64,000 nt of DNA from Mucilaginibacter geliditolerans (GTDB lineage: Bacteria; Bacteroidota; Bacteroidia; Sphingobacteriales; Sphingobacteriaceae), in NCBI RefSeq assembly GCF_014200495.1, contig NZ_JACHBY010000007.1, positions 310,001 through 374,000 of the forward strand. The letters run 5' to 3'. A program made the translations under genes and the position numbers. The notes beneath the pieces are model-generated. The model searched no databases. It saw only the letters and a list, made by a program, of their open reading frames with translations, and had not been told where the DNA came from. Every line of letters starts with the position of its first letter. Positions within the stretch are counted from its first letter, which is position 1. Shown piece by piece: positions 1-8,827 of this stretch.

Positions 1-1
1 G

Positions 2-1537
2 CTTGTTCCTGAAAATGGCGATTATTCAAAACTTAAAAATAGCGACGCTATCAACACCAACGAAGGAAGCAAAAGAAAATGGCTGCATTCCTATGATGTA
101 AAACGCCAATACATCCGCAATACAAATGACATTGTAAGTACAGCATTAAAAACTCATTTGGATCTACTTGCAAAGTCAGTAAATGTAGCTGGGAAGCGTT
201 TGGTAGTTTATAATCCGCTGCCATGGAAAAGATCCGGAATAGTAGAAAATCCATGGGAAAAAGGTAAGTCGATTTATGTTAAAGAAATTGAGCCATCAGG
301 TTACGTTACCTATTCTCAAAATGATATCAAAGAATCAACCATTAGCAATGATGAGCAATCTGTATTCAGCACTCCTTATTTTAAAGTGGTTTTTGATTTA
401 AAGCGAGGCGGAATAGCTTCATTAACAGAAAAAACAACAGGTCGGGAGTTAGTTGATAAATCCTCCAAATATGTTATCGGCCAGTTTCTGCATGAGCGGT
501 TCAGCACTAATGAAGTTGACAAATGGTGGAATGCCTATAGCCGGATAAAAGAGGGCTGGGGGCTGAATGATTTGGGGAAACCCGGAATGATGAATGCAGA
601 AAAGGCACCATATCTGGCATTTACCCCTAAAGAATGGACAATCTCGGTTTCACATTCACCGATAGCTGATGTCGCTACCCTGACCTCACTTGCAACAGAG
701 GGTTTTGCAAAGAAATATAAGTTAACATTTACCTTCCCGCGAAACGCTGCTTACGTTGATGTTGAATGGTTTGTAGATACTAAAACCGCCGACAAACAGC
801 CGGAAGGAGGGTGGCTTTGTTTCCCTTTTGCAGTTAAGGATCCTCATTTTACAGTTGGCCGTTTGGGTGGTCCGATAAATCCTGTAACAGATATCATTTC
901 GGGTACTAACAGGTATCTAATGGCTGTAAATTCTGGTGTTTCCATAACGCAGGCAGATCAATCCGGAATGGGGCTATCGCCAATGGATTCTCCTTTGATC
1001 GGCTTGGGTGAACCGGGGTTATGGAAGTTTGCATTGGAGCATACCCCTACAATACCTTCGGTATTTGTAAATATCTATAACAATATGTGGAATACGAATT
1101 TCCCATTATGGCAGGACGGATCATGGAGCGAAAGAGTTAGGATATGGCCTATCGATAAAAATACGCCAACAGCCCCCAACCTGATTGAAAAATCATGGGA
1201 GGCGCGTGTGCCTTTATTAACCGGGACAGCGGAAGGTGCTGCCGGGGAATTGCCGACAACAAATAAGGGCTTATCTCTATCGGAAACCGGGGTATTGGTG
1301 ACCGCTTTTGGTGAAAATCCTGATGGTAAAGGAACGATTTTACGTTTATGGGAACAGGGTGGTATTTCGGGTAATGTTACGGTTACATTATCCAAGGGTG
1401 CAAATTATGTTGAAGCAACTCCTGTAAACCTACGAGGCGAAGTAATGGGAAAGCCAATTAAAATCATTTCAGGAAAATTGATTTTCCCGCTTAAAGCGTA
1501 TGCTCCGGCAAGCTTTGTATTGGATACCGGTAAGTAG
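2..1537 (+). CDS. GH38-type glycosidase (alpha-mannosidase-like), C-terminal part, 5' truncated
   Basis: The reading frame is open from base 2 and stops at TAG 1535-1537, so about 511 C-terminal residues are present and the true start lies left of the window. The motif YNPLPW followed by RSG near base 210 and the run FVNIYNNMWNTNFPLW near base 1065 resemble the beta-sandwich C-terminal half of GH38-like enzymes, in which a Phe/Tyr-Asn-Pro-Leu segment follows the catalytic barrel. The catalytic Asp and zinc ligands would lie upstream and cannot be checked. Family knowledge suggests cleavage of alpha-mannosides or a related glycan in the periplasm, but substrate is unproven. The next gene is a sugar porter on the same strand 250 bp on, which fits a sugar-use cluster. 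A related non-mannosidase family using the GH38 fold is a real alternative. Confidence 0.7.
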   Translation, partial: LVPENGDYSKLKNSDAINTNEGSKRKWLHSYDVKRQYIRNTNDIVSTALKTHLDLLAKSVNVAGKRLVVYNPLPWKRSGIVENPWEKGKSIYVKEIEPSGYVTYSQNDIKESTISNDEQSVFSTPYFKVVFDLKRGGIASLTEKTTGRELVDKSSKYVIGQFLHERFSTNEVDKWWNAYSRIKEGWGLNDLGKPGMMNAEKAPYLAFTPKEWTISVSHSPIADVATLTSLATEGFAKKYKLTFTFPRNAAYVDVEWFVDTKTADKQPEGGWLCFPFAVKDPHFTVGRLGGPINPVTDIISGTNRYLMAVNSGVSITQADQSGMGLSPMDSPLIGLGEPGLWKFALEHTPTIPSVFVNIYNNMWNTNFPLWQDGSWSERVRIWPIDKNTPTAPNLIEKSWEARVPLLTGTAEGAAGELPTTNKGLSLSETGVLVTAFGENPDGKGTILRLWEQGGISGNVTVTLSKGANYVEATPVNLRGEVMGKPIKIISGKLIFPLKAYAPASFVLDTGK

Positions 1538-1791
1538 CCGAAAATAGAACTTGAAAAATAAATTTTTGAAATATGAATTTCAACATATAAATATGTATCA
1601 ACAATTATAAACAATGTGACGATGTTACCAGGGAGATGCCATCTTTTGATGCCCTGTAGTTGCTGCATTTTGTAAATAACAAACCTTTATATTTTTTAAT
1701 GCGACCGGTAGATCTTTAAGTAATAAGGGCAATTCCTATGATTTCGGAAAAGGGAAAATTGCTTGTTCGCACATATAAAACTTATGTAAAT

Positions 1792-3138
1792 ATGAAACAC
1801 TCAAATTATGTATACCGGTGTACTTTTGTGGCAGCTATAGGCGGCTTGCTGTTTGGTTATGATACAGCTGTTATTGCCGGGGCAATAGGATTTATCCAGC
1901 AAAAATATCAATTATCGCCGGGCATGATGGGCTGGATCGCTTCCTGCGCACTGATCGGCTGCGTTATAGGGGCTGCGGCTGGTGGGGTCATGTCTGATTG
2001 GATAGGGAGAAAAAAAGTATTGATCATCTCCGGGATCCTTTTTGCAGTCTCTTCCCTTGGCATAATTCTTCCGTTGAACTTGTATTATTTCGTTTTTTTT
2101 AGATTGATCGGAGGCCTTGGAATTGGTATTGCTTCGATGGTTGTATCAATGTATATTTCTGAAATTGCCCCTGCTGCAATAAGGGGGCGTCTTATTTCTA
2201 TTAACCAGTTAGGGATTGTGACGGGTATTTTAATGATCTTTTTTGTAAATGCCTATATCGCATCCTTAAATAATGAATTATGGACAATTGACATAGGGTG
2301 GCGTTATATGTTCGGGTCAGGTATCATCCCTTCTGTTATTTTTATATTCTTATTACTTTTCGTACCCGAAAGCCCCCGTTGGCTCGCTCAAAAGTCACGT
2401 TGGAACGAAGCCGCAGTCGTTTTAAATAAACTGAATAAGCCCGATGAGGCGGCAAGAGAATTGGAGGCTATAAAAATATCTGTAGAGGGGGAAACAGGTT
2501 CATTTTCTGACCTATGGAAACCAAGTTTACGCATAGTTACTTTCATTGGTATAGCTCTTGCTTTTTTTTCACAGATTACCGGAATTAATGCCATTATGTA
2601 TTACGCACCTGAAATATTTAAGGCAACGGGCGATGGCGTTAAATCAGCTCTGTTACAGACAATAGTTATCGGTGTTGTTAATATCGGTGCAACTATCGTT
2701 GCTATTCTGTATGTAGATAAGTTGGGAAGAAAGTTAATGCTGATGATCGGTTCAGCAGGGATGGCAATATTCCTTGCATTAATTGGCGCTTTCTTTTATA
2801 TGGATATGACTAGGGGCTATTGGGTGATGCTATCAATTTTGGGTTATATTTGTTTTTTTGGTATTTCACTTGGGCCATTAACGTTCGTTGTGGTAGCAGA
2901 AATATTCCCTACCCGGGTACGGGCAAAGGCTATTTCTATAGCGATCCTTACGCTCTGGCTCACTACTTTTGTGGTCTCTTTGGTTTTTCCTGCTTTCTTA
3001 AAGCTCTTAGGGGGGGTATATACATTCTGGCTATTTACAGGCTTTTCAGCACTTTCATTTTTGTTTATTTGGAAAATGATCCCCGAGACAAAGGGAAAAA
3101 CGTTGGAGGAAATAGAATCTACTTTAATTAAATTTTAG
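1792..3138 (+). CDS. MFS sugar porter (sugar:H+ symporter family)
   Basis: This is a 448-residue inner-membrane transporter of the major facilitator superfamily, sugar porter type (XylE/GalP/AraE-like). Visible signatures are an N-terminal GGLLFGYDTAVIAGA helix, the loop motif DWIGRKK, PESPRW after helix 6, the repeated loop DKLGRK in the second half, and PETKGKTLEEIE at the C-terminus. The hydrophobic pattern fits 12 membrane segments. The frame is open back to an ATG at 1738, but the 18 extra residues are not typical of the family, so I favour ATG 1792, which begins just before the first helix. It should import a monosaccharide into the cytoplasm by proton symport. The substrate cannot be told from sequence; the GH38-type enzyme upstream and PULs downstream make a hexose, pentose or fucose likely. 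Confidence 0.9.
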   Translation: MKHSNYVYRCTFVAAIGGLLFGYDTAVIAGAIGFIQQKYQLSPGMMGWIASCALIGCVIGAAAGGVMSDWIGRKKVLIISGILFAVSSLGIILPLNLYYFVFFRLIGGLGIGIASMVVSMYISEIAPAAIRGRLISINQLGIVTGILMIFFVNAYIASLNNELWTIDIGWRYMFGSGIIPSVIFIFLLLFVPESPRWLAQKSRWNEAAVVLNKLNKPDEAARELEAIKISVEGETGSFSDLWKPSLRIVTFIGIALAFFSQITGINAIMYYAPEIFKATGDGVKSALLQTIVIGVVNIGATIVAILYVDKLGRKLMLMIGSAGMAIFLALIGAFFYMDMTRGYWVMLSILGYICFFGISLGPLTFVVVAEIFPTRVRAKAISIAILTLWLTTFVVSLVFPAFLKLLGGVYTFWLFTGFSALSFLFIWKMIPETKGKTLEEIESTLIKF

Positions 3139-3253
3139 CATTAACCTAAAAACTGGCTGATCAAACAAAAAAGGAAATTAGTGAAAAGTGACGATCAACG
3201 AATAATAGTATGGTAAAAATAGTATCGAAGCGATTCTATTACTAACCAGTGCT

Positions 3254-4045
3254 TTAGAAATCAGAGTACCCGGTTGGGTGAAGAAATATAATGTCAGCGT
3301 GCGAAACGTTATTTTTATACTCATCTTTATCTGTAAGTGTTTTCCATTGAGCGTCGCTTCCAAATGCCTGCCAATGTGTATCCCTGTCGGCTTTGCTGTT
3401 AAAAGTGGTCATATACATCAGGTTTGGCATATGGCTGCCCGATATAACTTCCGAGTAAAAAACAGCATTAAAGTTCAATCTTTTAAAAAGACCTATCTCG
3501 TCGCCTACATTAAACATCCGGACTTTGTTGAGGTTGTATTTTTCTGTAGGGCTTTCATAACTGCGTAATTCATAAACCCTGTCGGCTTTAGCTGCTGTAA
3601 GGTTGGGAACTGCCGTTGATGGCATCCCCGGAAAAGCCTGCAGTATAATCGATTCTATGCGGGTATAAGGAGCGGATTTGTAATCCGCATCAATGTAATC
3701 TTTGCCGTCAGCCAAATATTTTGTATCAGTTTGTAGTAGTTGTTCAATCCCTGCTAATTTGTCCAATGAAGAAAAAGGAGTAAAAACATAGATTCTTCTG
3801 TCTGTATCCTGTTGTGTAACCGGCTTAAATATCCCCACATGTTTAATGCCGGCACGATGAATAGCAGGTATGTAAGCTTGTTGTAAATATTGCTCGAGCC
3901 TGGTTTCCTGGTCCTGGGTTTTATAATGGTAGATCTTAATCTGATAATAATCCCTGGCCGGCGCTTTGGCCTTAGTGTTTATAGTAGCAATTAAAATGAT
4001 CGAAATACAAAGGCAAATAAATTTGGATGGGCAATATAACTTCAT
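3254..4045 (-). CDS. NIPSNAP-family protein, secreted
   Basis: The protein (263 residues from ATG 4045; a GTG at 4069 would add eight) starts with a hydrophobic signal segment (ICLCISIILIATI) ending near Lys-Ala-Lys-Ala, so export to the periplasm is likely. The mature part has two ferredoxin-like alpha/beta repeats: YYQIKIYHYKTQDQE opens the first and VYELRSYESPTEKYN the second. That is the arrangement of NIPSNAP proteins (dimeric alpha-beta barrel fold). Their biochemical function in bacteria is not settled. The gene stands alone on the minus strand, convergent with the MFS porter and upstream of the HxlR regulator. Confidence 0.8.
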   Translation of the reverse strand: MKLYCPSKFICLCISIILIATINTKAKAPARDYYQIKIYHYKTQDQETRLEQYLQQAYIPAIHRAGIKHVGIFKPVTQQDTDRRIYVFTPFSSLDKLAGIEQLLQTDTKYLADGKDYIDADYKSAPYTRIESIILQAFPGMPSTAVPNLTAAKADRVYELRSYESPTEKYNLNKVRMFNVGDEIGLFKRLNFNAVFYSEVISGSHMPNLMYMTTFNSKADRDTHWQAFGSDAQWKTLTDKDEYKNNVSHADIIFLHPTGYSDF

Positions 4046-4166
4046 AACACTGTTTTGTTTAATGTTCACCCCAAAACTAGGCTAATGGTATTTTAAAAAT
4101 GAAAATGAGGCCACTAATAAATCAATTAGTTGTATGCGATAAAATAGTCACCTTTCAGTTTAGCAA

Positions 4167-4520
4167 TCAAAACTGCATTTTGCTTTCTGCAAAATCGCAT
4201 AATCCGCCTAATATTTCGCTTAGTTCCTCGCCTTTAGTAGTTAGGGTATATTCAGTTCGGGGTGGGTTACCCGGTATACAGCTTTTATTGACCAGTTCAT
4301 GTTGCTCAAGATGCCTTAACCGGTCGGCAAGGATATGATCACTGATATGTTCCAGATCTTCTTTCAAACTGTTAAAGCGGGAATTACCCTCCTCAATGCT
4401 GAAAAGGACCTCAGTCATCCATCGTTTACTTAATAAATAGAGTAGCTCGTTAAGCGCGCACTTTTCTTCCAGGAAAGATTGGTTATAAAAATTCGTGGAA
4501 CTTAATTTTCTTTCTGACAT
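4167..4520 (-). CDS. HxlR/MarR-like winged-helix transcriptional regulator
   Basis: A 117-residue single-domain regulator of the HxlR (DUF24) family. The family pattern is visible: Cys30 region CALNELLYLLSKRWMTEVLF, then RFNSLKEDLEHISDHILADR (the recognition helix region), then the wing containing NPPRTEYTLTTKGEEL. HxlR proteins bind DNA as dimers and often respond to reactive aldehydes, quinones or oxidants through the conserved N-terminal Cys, which is present here. The gene is divergent from the aldo/keto reductase, 162 bp apart, so it probably controls that redox operon. An imperfect palindrome lies directly before its start codon. Confidence 0.9.
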   Translation of the reverse strand: MSERKLSSTNFYNQSFLEEKCALNELLYLLSKRWMTEVLFSIEEGNSRFNSLKEDLEHISDHILADRLRHLEQHELVNKSCIPGNPPRTEYTLTTKGEELSEILGGLCDFAESKMQF

Positions 4521-4542
4521 ACTAACTTGTTAATGAGTTACT
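4521..4542. promoter_or_regulatory. possible HxlR operator (imperfect palindrome)
   Basis: The 22 bases next to the hxlR start codon form a dyad in which 8 of 11 pairs match (TAACT on one side, AGTTA on the other, TTAA at the centre). It sits in the divergent intergenic region, and HxlR proteins usually bind such AT-rich palindromes near their own promoter. Assignment is by position and symmetry only. Confidence 0.35.
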
Positions 4543-4682
4543 AATTAAGGGTTGAACTGTTGGCCGCCCCGATCATTGTTTGTTCCTTTGTGGTTGTTAA
4601 TGCTTTATTCGATGAGCAGAACTTAACAAAGTTGATGATTGAAGTGCAATAAACAAAGAATGTAACTAAAATTAAACAAATC

Positions 4683-5678
4683 ATGAAATACCGAAAATTA
4701 GCAAATACGGATCTATTACTTTCTGAAGTTACTTTTGGGGCCTGGGCGACTGGGGGTTGGATGTGGGGTGGTACTGAACGCAAAGATGCCATTGATGCAA
4801 TCAGGGCCTCGTACTCGCTAGGTGTAACTTCTATTGATACGGCCCCTATTTACGGACAGGGTACCAGCGAGGAAATTGTAGGCGAAGCGATTAAGGGACT
4901 GCCGCGCGACCGATTCCAAATTCTAACTAAATATGGCATGCGCTGGGATCTCAAAAAAGGTGATTTCGCATTTAGCAGTAAAAACACTAACGGGGAAGAT
5001 ATTGACATTTATAAGTATGCAGGAAAAGAAAGCATCATTAAAGAATGTGAAGATAGTTTAAGGCTGTTGGGAACCGATTACATTGATCTGTACCAGATAC
5101 ATTGGCCCGACTCAACCACACCGATAGCAGAAAGCATGGAGGCCGTTTCGCGCTTAATTGAGCAGGGCAAAGTAAGATATGCCGGCGTTTGTAATTATAA
5201 TGCAGAACAAATGGCCGAAGCTGAAAAATATATCACCCTGGCATCCGATCAGGTGCCATACAGCATGGTTAAACGCGGTATAGAAACAGAACTAATTCCC
5301 TACTGCCTTGAAAATAACAAATCTATTTTAGCTTACAGTCCGCTGGAAAGAGGGCTTTTAACCGGTAAAATAAAGCCCGGGCATGCATTTGCGCCCGGTG
5401 ATCATCGTAAAGATATCTCATTTTTTAAAGGAGAAAATCTGAAAAGAACAGATGAGTTCCTTGAGCTGCTAAAACCACTCGCTGCCGAAAAGTACTTAAC
5501 GCTGGGGCAACTGGTTATCCTATGGACATTACAGCAACCAGGAATTACTATCGCCCTGGTTGGCGCCAGAAACAGCGAACAGGCCATAGAAAATGCTAAA
5601 GCCATTGACAGTAGCTTAACTAAAGAGGAAATCGCGACAATCACAGATTACCTTGAACAACTGGAACTAACGGTGTAA
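4683..5678 (+). CDS. aldo/keto reductase
   Basis: A 331-residue NAD(P)H-dependent oxidoreductase of the AKR superfamily ((beta/alpha)8 barrel, cytoplasmic). The catalytic tetrad is visible: Asp52 and Tyr57 in DTAPIYG, Lys83 in LTKYG, and His140 in QIHWPD. The C-terminal cofactor loop IALVGARNSEQAIENA is typical of NADPH-binding AKRs. The start ATG 4683 opens with MKYRKLANTDLLLSEVTFG, the usual family beginning. It should reduce an aldehyde or keto-sugar, or run in reverse. It is divergent from hxlR and followed 42 bp later by the propeller dehydrogenase, suggesting an operon that handles reactive carbonyls or sugars. Confidence 0.93.
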   Translation: MKYRKLANTDLLLSEVTFGAWATGGWMWGGTERKDAIDAIRASYSLGVTSIDTAPIYGQGTSEEIVGEAIKGLPRDRFQILTKYGMRWDLKKGDFAFSSKNTNGEDIDIYKYAGKESIIKECEDSLRLLGTDYIDLYQIHWPDSTTPIAESMEAVSRLIEQGKVRYAGVCNYNAEQMAEAEKYITLASDQVPYSMVKRGIETELIPYCLENNKSILAYSPLERGLLTGKIKPGHAFAPGDHRKDISFFKGENLKRTDEFLELLKPLAAEKYLTLGQLVILWTLQQPGITIALVGARNSEQAIENAKAIDSSLTKEEIATITDYLEQLELTV

Positions 5679-5720
5679 TTGCTGATAAATAGTTTATATA
5701 AAGTAACATTCAATTCTATC

Positions 5721-6986
5721 ATGAACAAAAAAATATTTTTTGCCTTTTACCTGTCCTTTATTGCGATGGGAGGCCTTTTATCATTCAAATTAATAAAGGA
5801 TGATAATTTAGTTAAGGGTCAGGAAACAGCAAATGCCGGGCTTACCCTTCCGGGAGGATTTAAGGCCGCTGTTATTGCTGATAATTTGGGTAGTGCAAGG
5901 CATCTTGTTGCAACCGCACAAGGTGATATTTATGTCCATCTCGCCGGGACTAAAAATGGCAAAGGCATATTGGTGTTTCATGTTGATGGAGATAAGGCTG
6001 CCCTAAAATCAAGTTTTGGCACTTTTGGAGGAACGGGGATCGCCATCAAGAATGGCTATTTGTATGCATCCAACAGCAGGGAGGTTTACCGGTATAAGCT
6101 GGATGATAAAAATGAAGTCATCAACCCGGATAAGCCGGAAAGAATTGTTACGGGTTTATTAGACAGAAGAACCCATGCGCCAAAAGCTATCGCATTGGAT
6201 AATGACGGGAATCTTTACGTAAACATTGGAGCCTATACAAATATTTGCAGTGAATTTGATCCCAAGAAAACCGGATGCCCTATTTTGGACTCGGCAGGCG
6301 GTATCTGGCAGTTTAAAGCTGATAAACCCGACCAAACTTATAGGGACGGCATCAGATATGCAACCGGTTTAAGGAATGTGGTTGGACTGGCCTGGAACCA
6401 GCAGGATAATCAGCTCTTTGTAATGCAACATGGCCGCGACGCGCTGAACTCCCTGTTCCCCCAATATTATACCGTACATCAATCAGCCGAATTGCCTGCA
6501 GAGTGTATGTTCGCGCTGAAAAAGGGCGATAACGCAGGATGGCCCTATGTTTATTATGATTGGATGCAGCATAAAAACATGCTTGGTCCTGAATACGGCG
6601 GAGATGGCAAAAAACCGGCCGATAGTAAATATCTTGAACCCGTGGCTGCTTATCCGGGCCACTATGCGCCTGATGGCCTGTTATTTTATACAGGGAACCA
6701 ATTTCCCGAAAAATACAGAAATGGTGCTTTTATCGCCTTCCATGGTTCATGGAACCGTGCGCCTGAACCACAGGCAGGGTATTGCGTGGTATTTCAGCCA
6801 TTTAAGGATGGCAAGCCTTATGGCGATTGGGAAGTATTTGCCGATGGATTTGCCGGAACAGAACAACAAAAAGCATCCGGCCATGCTGTTCATCGCCCGT
6901 GCGGCCTGGCTCAGGGTCCTGATGGTTCTTTATACGTAACAGATGACAACAAAGGAACAATTTATAAGATCACCTATAAAAATTAA
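5721..6986 (+). CDS. PQQ-type soluble sugar/sorbosone dehydrogenase-like beta-propeller protein
   Basis: A 421-residue exported protein with a hydrophobic N-terminus after MNKKIFFAFYLSF. The body has propeller motifs of the glucose/sorbosone dehydrogenase family: LTLPGGFKAAVIADNL at the beginning, TGLRNVVGLAW, FVMQHGRDAL, and CGLAQGPDGSLYVTDD at the end. Such periplasmic enzymes oxidise sugars with PQQ and pass electrons to a cytochrome. The cytochrome c gene follows after 2 bp, which supports an electron-transfer pair. I chose ATG 5721 because the upstream TTG at 5679 gives no better signal peptide. No PQQ-biosynthesis gene is visible in the window, so the cofactor might be imported, or the protein may be a propeller without that activity. 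Confidence 0.8.
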   Translation: MNKKIFFAFYLSFIAMGGLLSFKLIKDDNLVKGQETANAGLTLPGGFKAAVIADNLGSARHLVATAQGDIYVHLAGTKNGKGILVFHVDGDKAALKSSFGTFGGTGIAIKNGYLYASNSREVYRYKLDDKNEVINPDKPERIVTGLLDRRTHAPKAIALDNDGNLYVNIGAYTNICSEFDPKKTGCPILDSAGGIWQFKADKPDQTYRDGIRYATGLRNVVGLAWNQQDNQLFVMQHGRDALNSLFPQYYTVHQSAELPAECMFALKKGDNAGWPYVYYDWMQHKNMLGPEYGGDGKKPADSKYLEPVAAYPGHYAPDGLLFYTGNQFPEKYRNGAFIAFHGSWNRAPEPQAGYCVVFQPFKDGKPYGDWEVFADGFAGTEQQKASGHAVHRPCGLAQGPDGSLYVTDDNKGTIYKITYKN

Positions 6987-6988
6987 TA

Positions 6989-7429
6989 ATGAACATTAAA
7001 ATAGCCGGTCTATTCCTGGCATCATTTATATTGCTATTTAATGCCTTACACGCGCAGACCAAAAAACAAGCAACAGGCCAAACAACAATCGCAGCTTCTA
7101 TAGCACGTGGGAAAATTGTATATACCAATGTTTGTCTGCCTTGCCATATGGCTGATGGTGGGGGTGTACAGAACATGAATCCTCCTTTGATGAATACAAC
7201 TTATGTATTGGGGAATAAAACAACGTTGATAAAGATCGTATTACAAGGTTTTAACGAAGATGTGGAAATAAACGGACAAACTTATTCTAACACCATGAGT
7301 CCTCATGATGATCTGAGTGACCGGCAAATTGCTGATGTGCTAACCTATGTTCGGCATAGTTTCGGTAATAAGGCAAGCATCGTTAAAGCCATGGAGGTAT
7401 CAAAAGTAAGAGCAATGCCTAAAAAATAA
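6989..7429 (+). CDS. periplasmic cytochrome c
   Basis: A 146-residue class I cytochrome c. A signal peptide (LFLASFILLFNALHAQ) precedes one heme-binding motif CLPCH (Cys49, Cys52, His53). A Met in NTMSPH about 55 residues later is a plausible distal heme ligand. It begins 2 bp after the stop of the propeller dehydrogenase, so the two are almost surely co-transcribed and it is probably the direct electron acceptor of that enzyme. The C-terminus is basic and ends with PKK. Confidence 0.92.
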   Translation: MNIKIAGLFLASFILLFNALHAQTKKQATGQTTIAASIARGKIVYTNVCLPCHMADGGGVQNMNPPLMNTTYVLGNKTTLIKIVLQGFNEDVEINGQTYSNTMSPHDDLSDRQIADVLTYVRHSFGNKASIVKAMEVSKVRAMPKK

Positions 7430-7612
7430 CCATCAGGCCAACAGAATAATCATAAATGCGGTGATCTGTAGAGAATTCAATTATTCGATGATAATAATTG
7501 GATTAATCATTTGTTATAAGTGTCAACAAACAGCAGGAGGTTTAGCCAAATTCCCAATTGTTTTAAGTTAGCTTGTCCTGAACGATTATAGTAAATGGTA
7601 TACAAAGGCAAG

Positions 7613-8512
7613 CTAATAATTTAAGGGCTTACTTGTAACGGGATTTACTAACGCTGATTTTTTTCGGTATTTAGACGGCGTAAAACCGGTAATCGATTTA
7701 AAAAACTTATTAAAGTTAGTGAGATTGTTATACCCGCTTTCATAACAAACATCTGCTATAGAATATGTTTCATTCTGAATGAGTTTACATGCATGACCTA
7801 TACGCAACTCATTCAGGAATTGTGTGAATGATTTCTGAACTCTGCTTTTGAAGAAACGACAAAATGCAGTTGGTGTCATATTGCACAAATCAGCTACCTC
7901 CTGCAAATTAATGTCACGATAAAAATTCTGCATCAGGAACTGGTATACTTTATTGATGCGGTCCGTATCTTTTTCTTCGTATAGATTTTTAAAGGAAATA
8001 CTTGCCAGATGCCGGTATTCTGTTGAATGTGATAAGATATCTATCACCTTCAAAAAATTGATGATCTTAGTTAAGCCTTCTTCTGCTGCTATCGCTGAAA
8101 GAATCTGGGAAACCTTTTGGCAGGTAGTGCCATAAAAAACTAAACCCCTTGATGCCTTTTTTATCAAATCCTGTATCGGCCCTAAGATATTTTGTTCATC
8201 TGTAAGATTCAATGAGAAGTCTGAAGGGAAATAAATTACAGTTGCTTTAACGCGATGCCCTTTCTTTTTCCGGTAGAATAATTCATCATTTTGCCAGATA
8301 TGCGGAAGCTGAGGGCCCATTAAAACAAGGTCACCATCATCAAAATTATCAATATTGTCTCCCACAATCCGTTTGCCAAAGCTTTTTTCAACCCATACCA
8401 GTTCACATAAATGATGAAAGTGAAAAGGAGAGCTCAGAAAAAACTCATCCACTTTTTTGATGTGAATGCTTTTTGAACTGGATAATCCTACATCTATGAG
8501 CTGTGCTTTCAT
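7613..8512 (-). CDS. AraC-family transcriptional regulator
   Basis: A 299-residue regulator with an N-terminal cupin-like sensor (HFHHLCELVWVEKSFG and DGDLVLMGPQLPHIW are the beta-barrel strands that bind a small ligand) and a C-terminal double helix-turn-helix from about residue 190 (INLQEVADLCNMTPTAFCRF, then SIADVCYESGYNNLTNFNKF and the closing GFTPSKYRK). This architecture is typical of sugar-responsive activators. It is divergent from the SusC gene of PUL 1, and repeated half-sites lie between them. It is the obvious candidate regulator of the 8828-24604 genes; the inducing sugar is unknown. Confidence 0.93.
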   Translation of the reverse strand: MKAQLIDVGLSSSKSIHIKKVDEFFLSSPFHFHHLCELVWVEKSFGKRIVGDNIDNFDDGDLVLMGPQLPHIWQNDELFYRKKKGHRVKATVIYFPSDFSLNLTDEQNILGPIQDLIKKASRGLVFYGTTCQKVSQILSAIAAEEGLTKIINFLKVIDILSHSTEYRHLASISFKNLYEEKDTDRINKVYQFLMQNFYRDINLQEVADLCNMTPTAFCRFFKSRVQKSFTQFLNELRIGHACKLIQNETYSIADVCYESGYNNLTNFNKFFKSITGFTPSKYRKKSALVNPVTSKPLNY

Positions 8513-8549
8513 ATCTTATTTGTCTTATTTGTTAAAATTGTTATAAAAA

Positions 8550-8565
8550 ATGGTAAAATAGTTTA
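8550..8565 (+). promoter_or_regulatory. putative AraC-type regulator half-site 1
   Basis: The sequence ATGGTAAAATAGTTTA differs from the copy at 8705-8720 in one base. It lies 38-53 bp upstream of the AraC-family start codon, consistent with autoregulation. Binding is inferred from repetition and location only. Confidence 0.45.
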
Positions 8566-8672
8566 GCTTTTTATTTCAATAAGCCATTCAGCGCTTACTT
8601 TTCAATATTTAATCCATGTATTTGGTGATTAAACAACAGTACTTAGTGTTGGTTCTACAATAATAAAATTAA

Positions 8673-8720
8673 TTTACCATTAATGTGGTATGTTATTTAT
8701 ATTAATGGTAAAAAAGTTTA
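8673..8720. promoter_or_regulatory. putative AraC-type operator: 12-bp inverted repeat plus half-site 2
   Basis: TTTACCATTAAT at 8673-8684 and its exact reverse complement at 8701-8712 are separated by 16 bp. The right arm is part of the 16-bp repeat ATGGTAAAAAAGTTTA at 8705-8720. The element lies about 110-155 bp upstream of susC, a reasonable distance for an activator. Confidence 0.5.
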
Positions 8721-8827
8721 ATAATTGAGTAATATAATGTTAGAAATCTGATAATCTGCGCTTTACCTTGCGGGGGTTATAATAAAAGAAACTTATAGGC
8801 TTAAACTTAAACAAACCCTAAAACTTT

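Larger units (their letters stand above)
8513..8827. other. divergent regulatory region between araC-type gene and susC
   Basis: This 315 bp AT-rich stretch contains no gene. It holds three copies of a TGGTAAA half-site, listed separately: two direct copies sharing 15 of 16 bases and one inverted copy. The promoters of both divergent genes must lie here. I could not pick a convincing -33/-7 promoter pair by eye. Confidence 0.7.

Noticed and set aside
1075..1395. Minus-strand open frame inside the GH38-type gene (and similar frames opposite other long genes)
   Set aside because: It is a shadow of the coding frame on the other strand with no recognisable protein features.
7478..7500. AT-rich hairpin CAATTATT/AATAATTG after the cytochrome c gene
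   Set aside because: The stem is weak, lacks a T-run, and such AT palindromes are common here.
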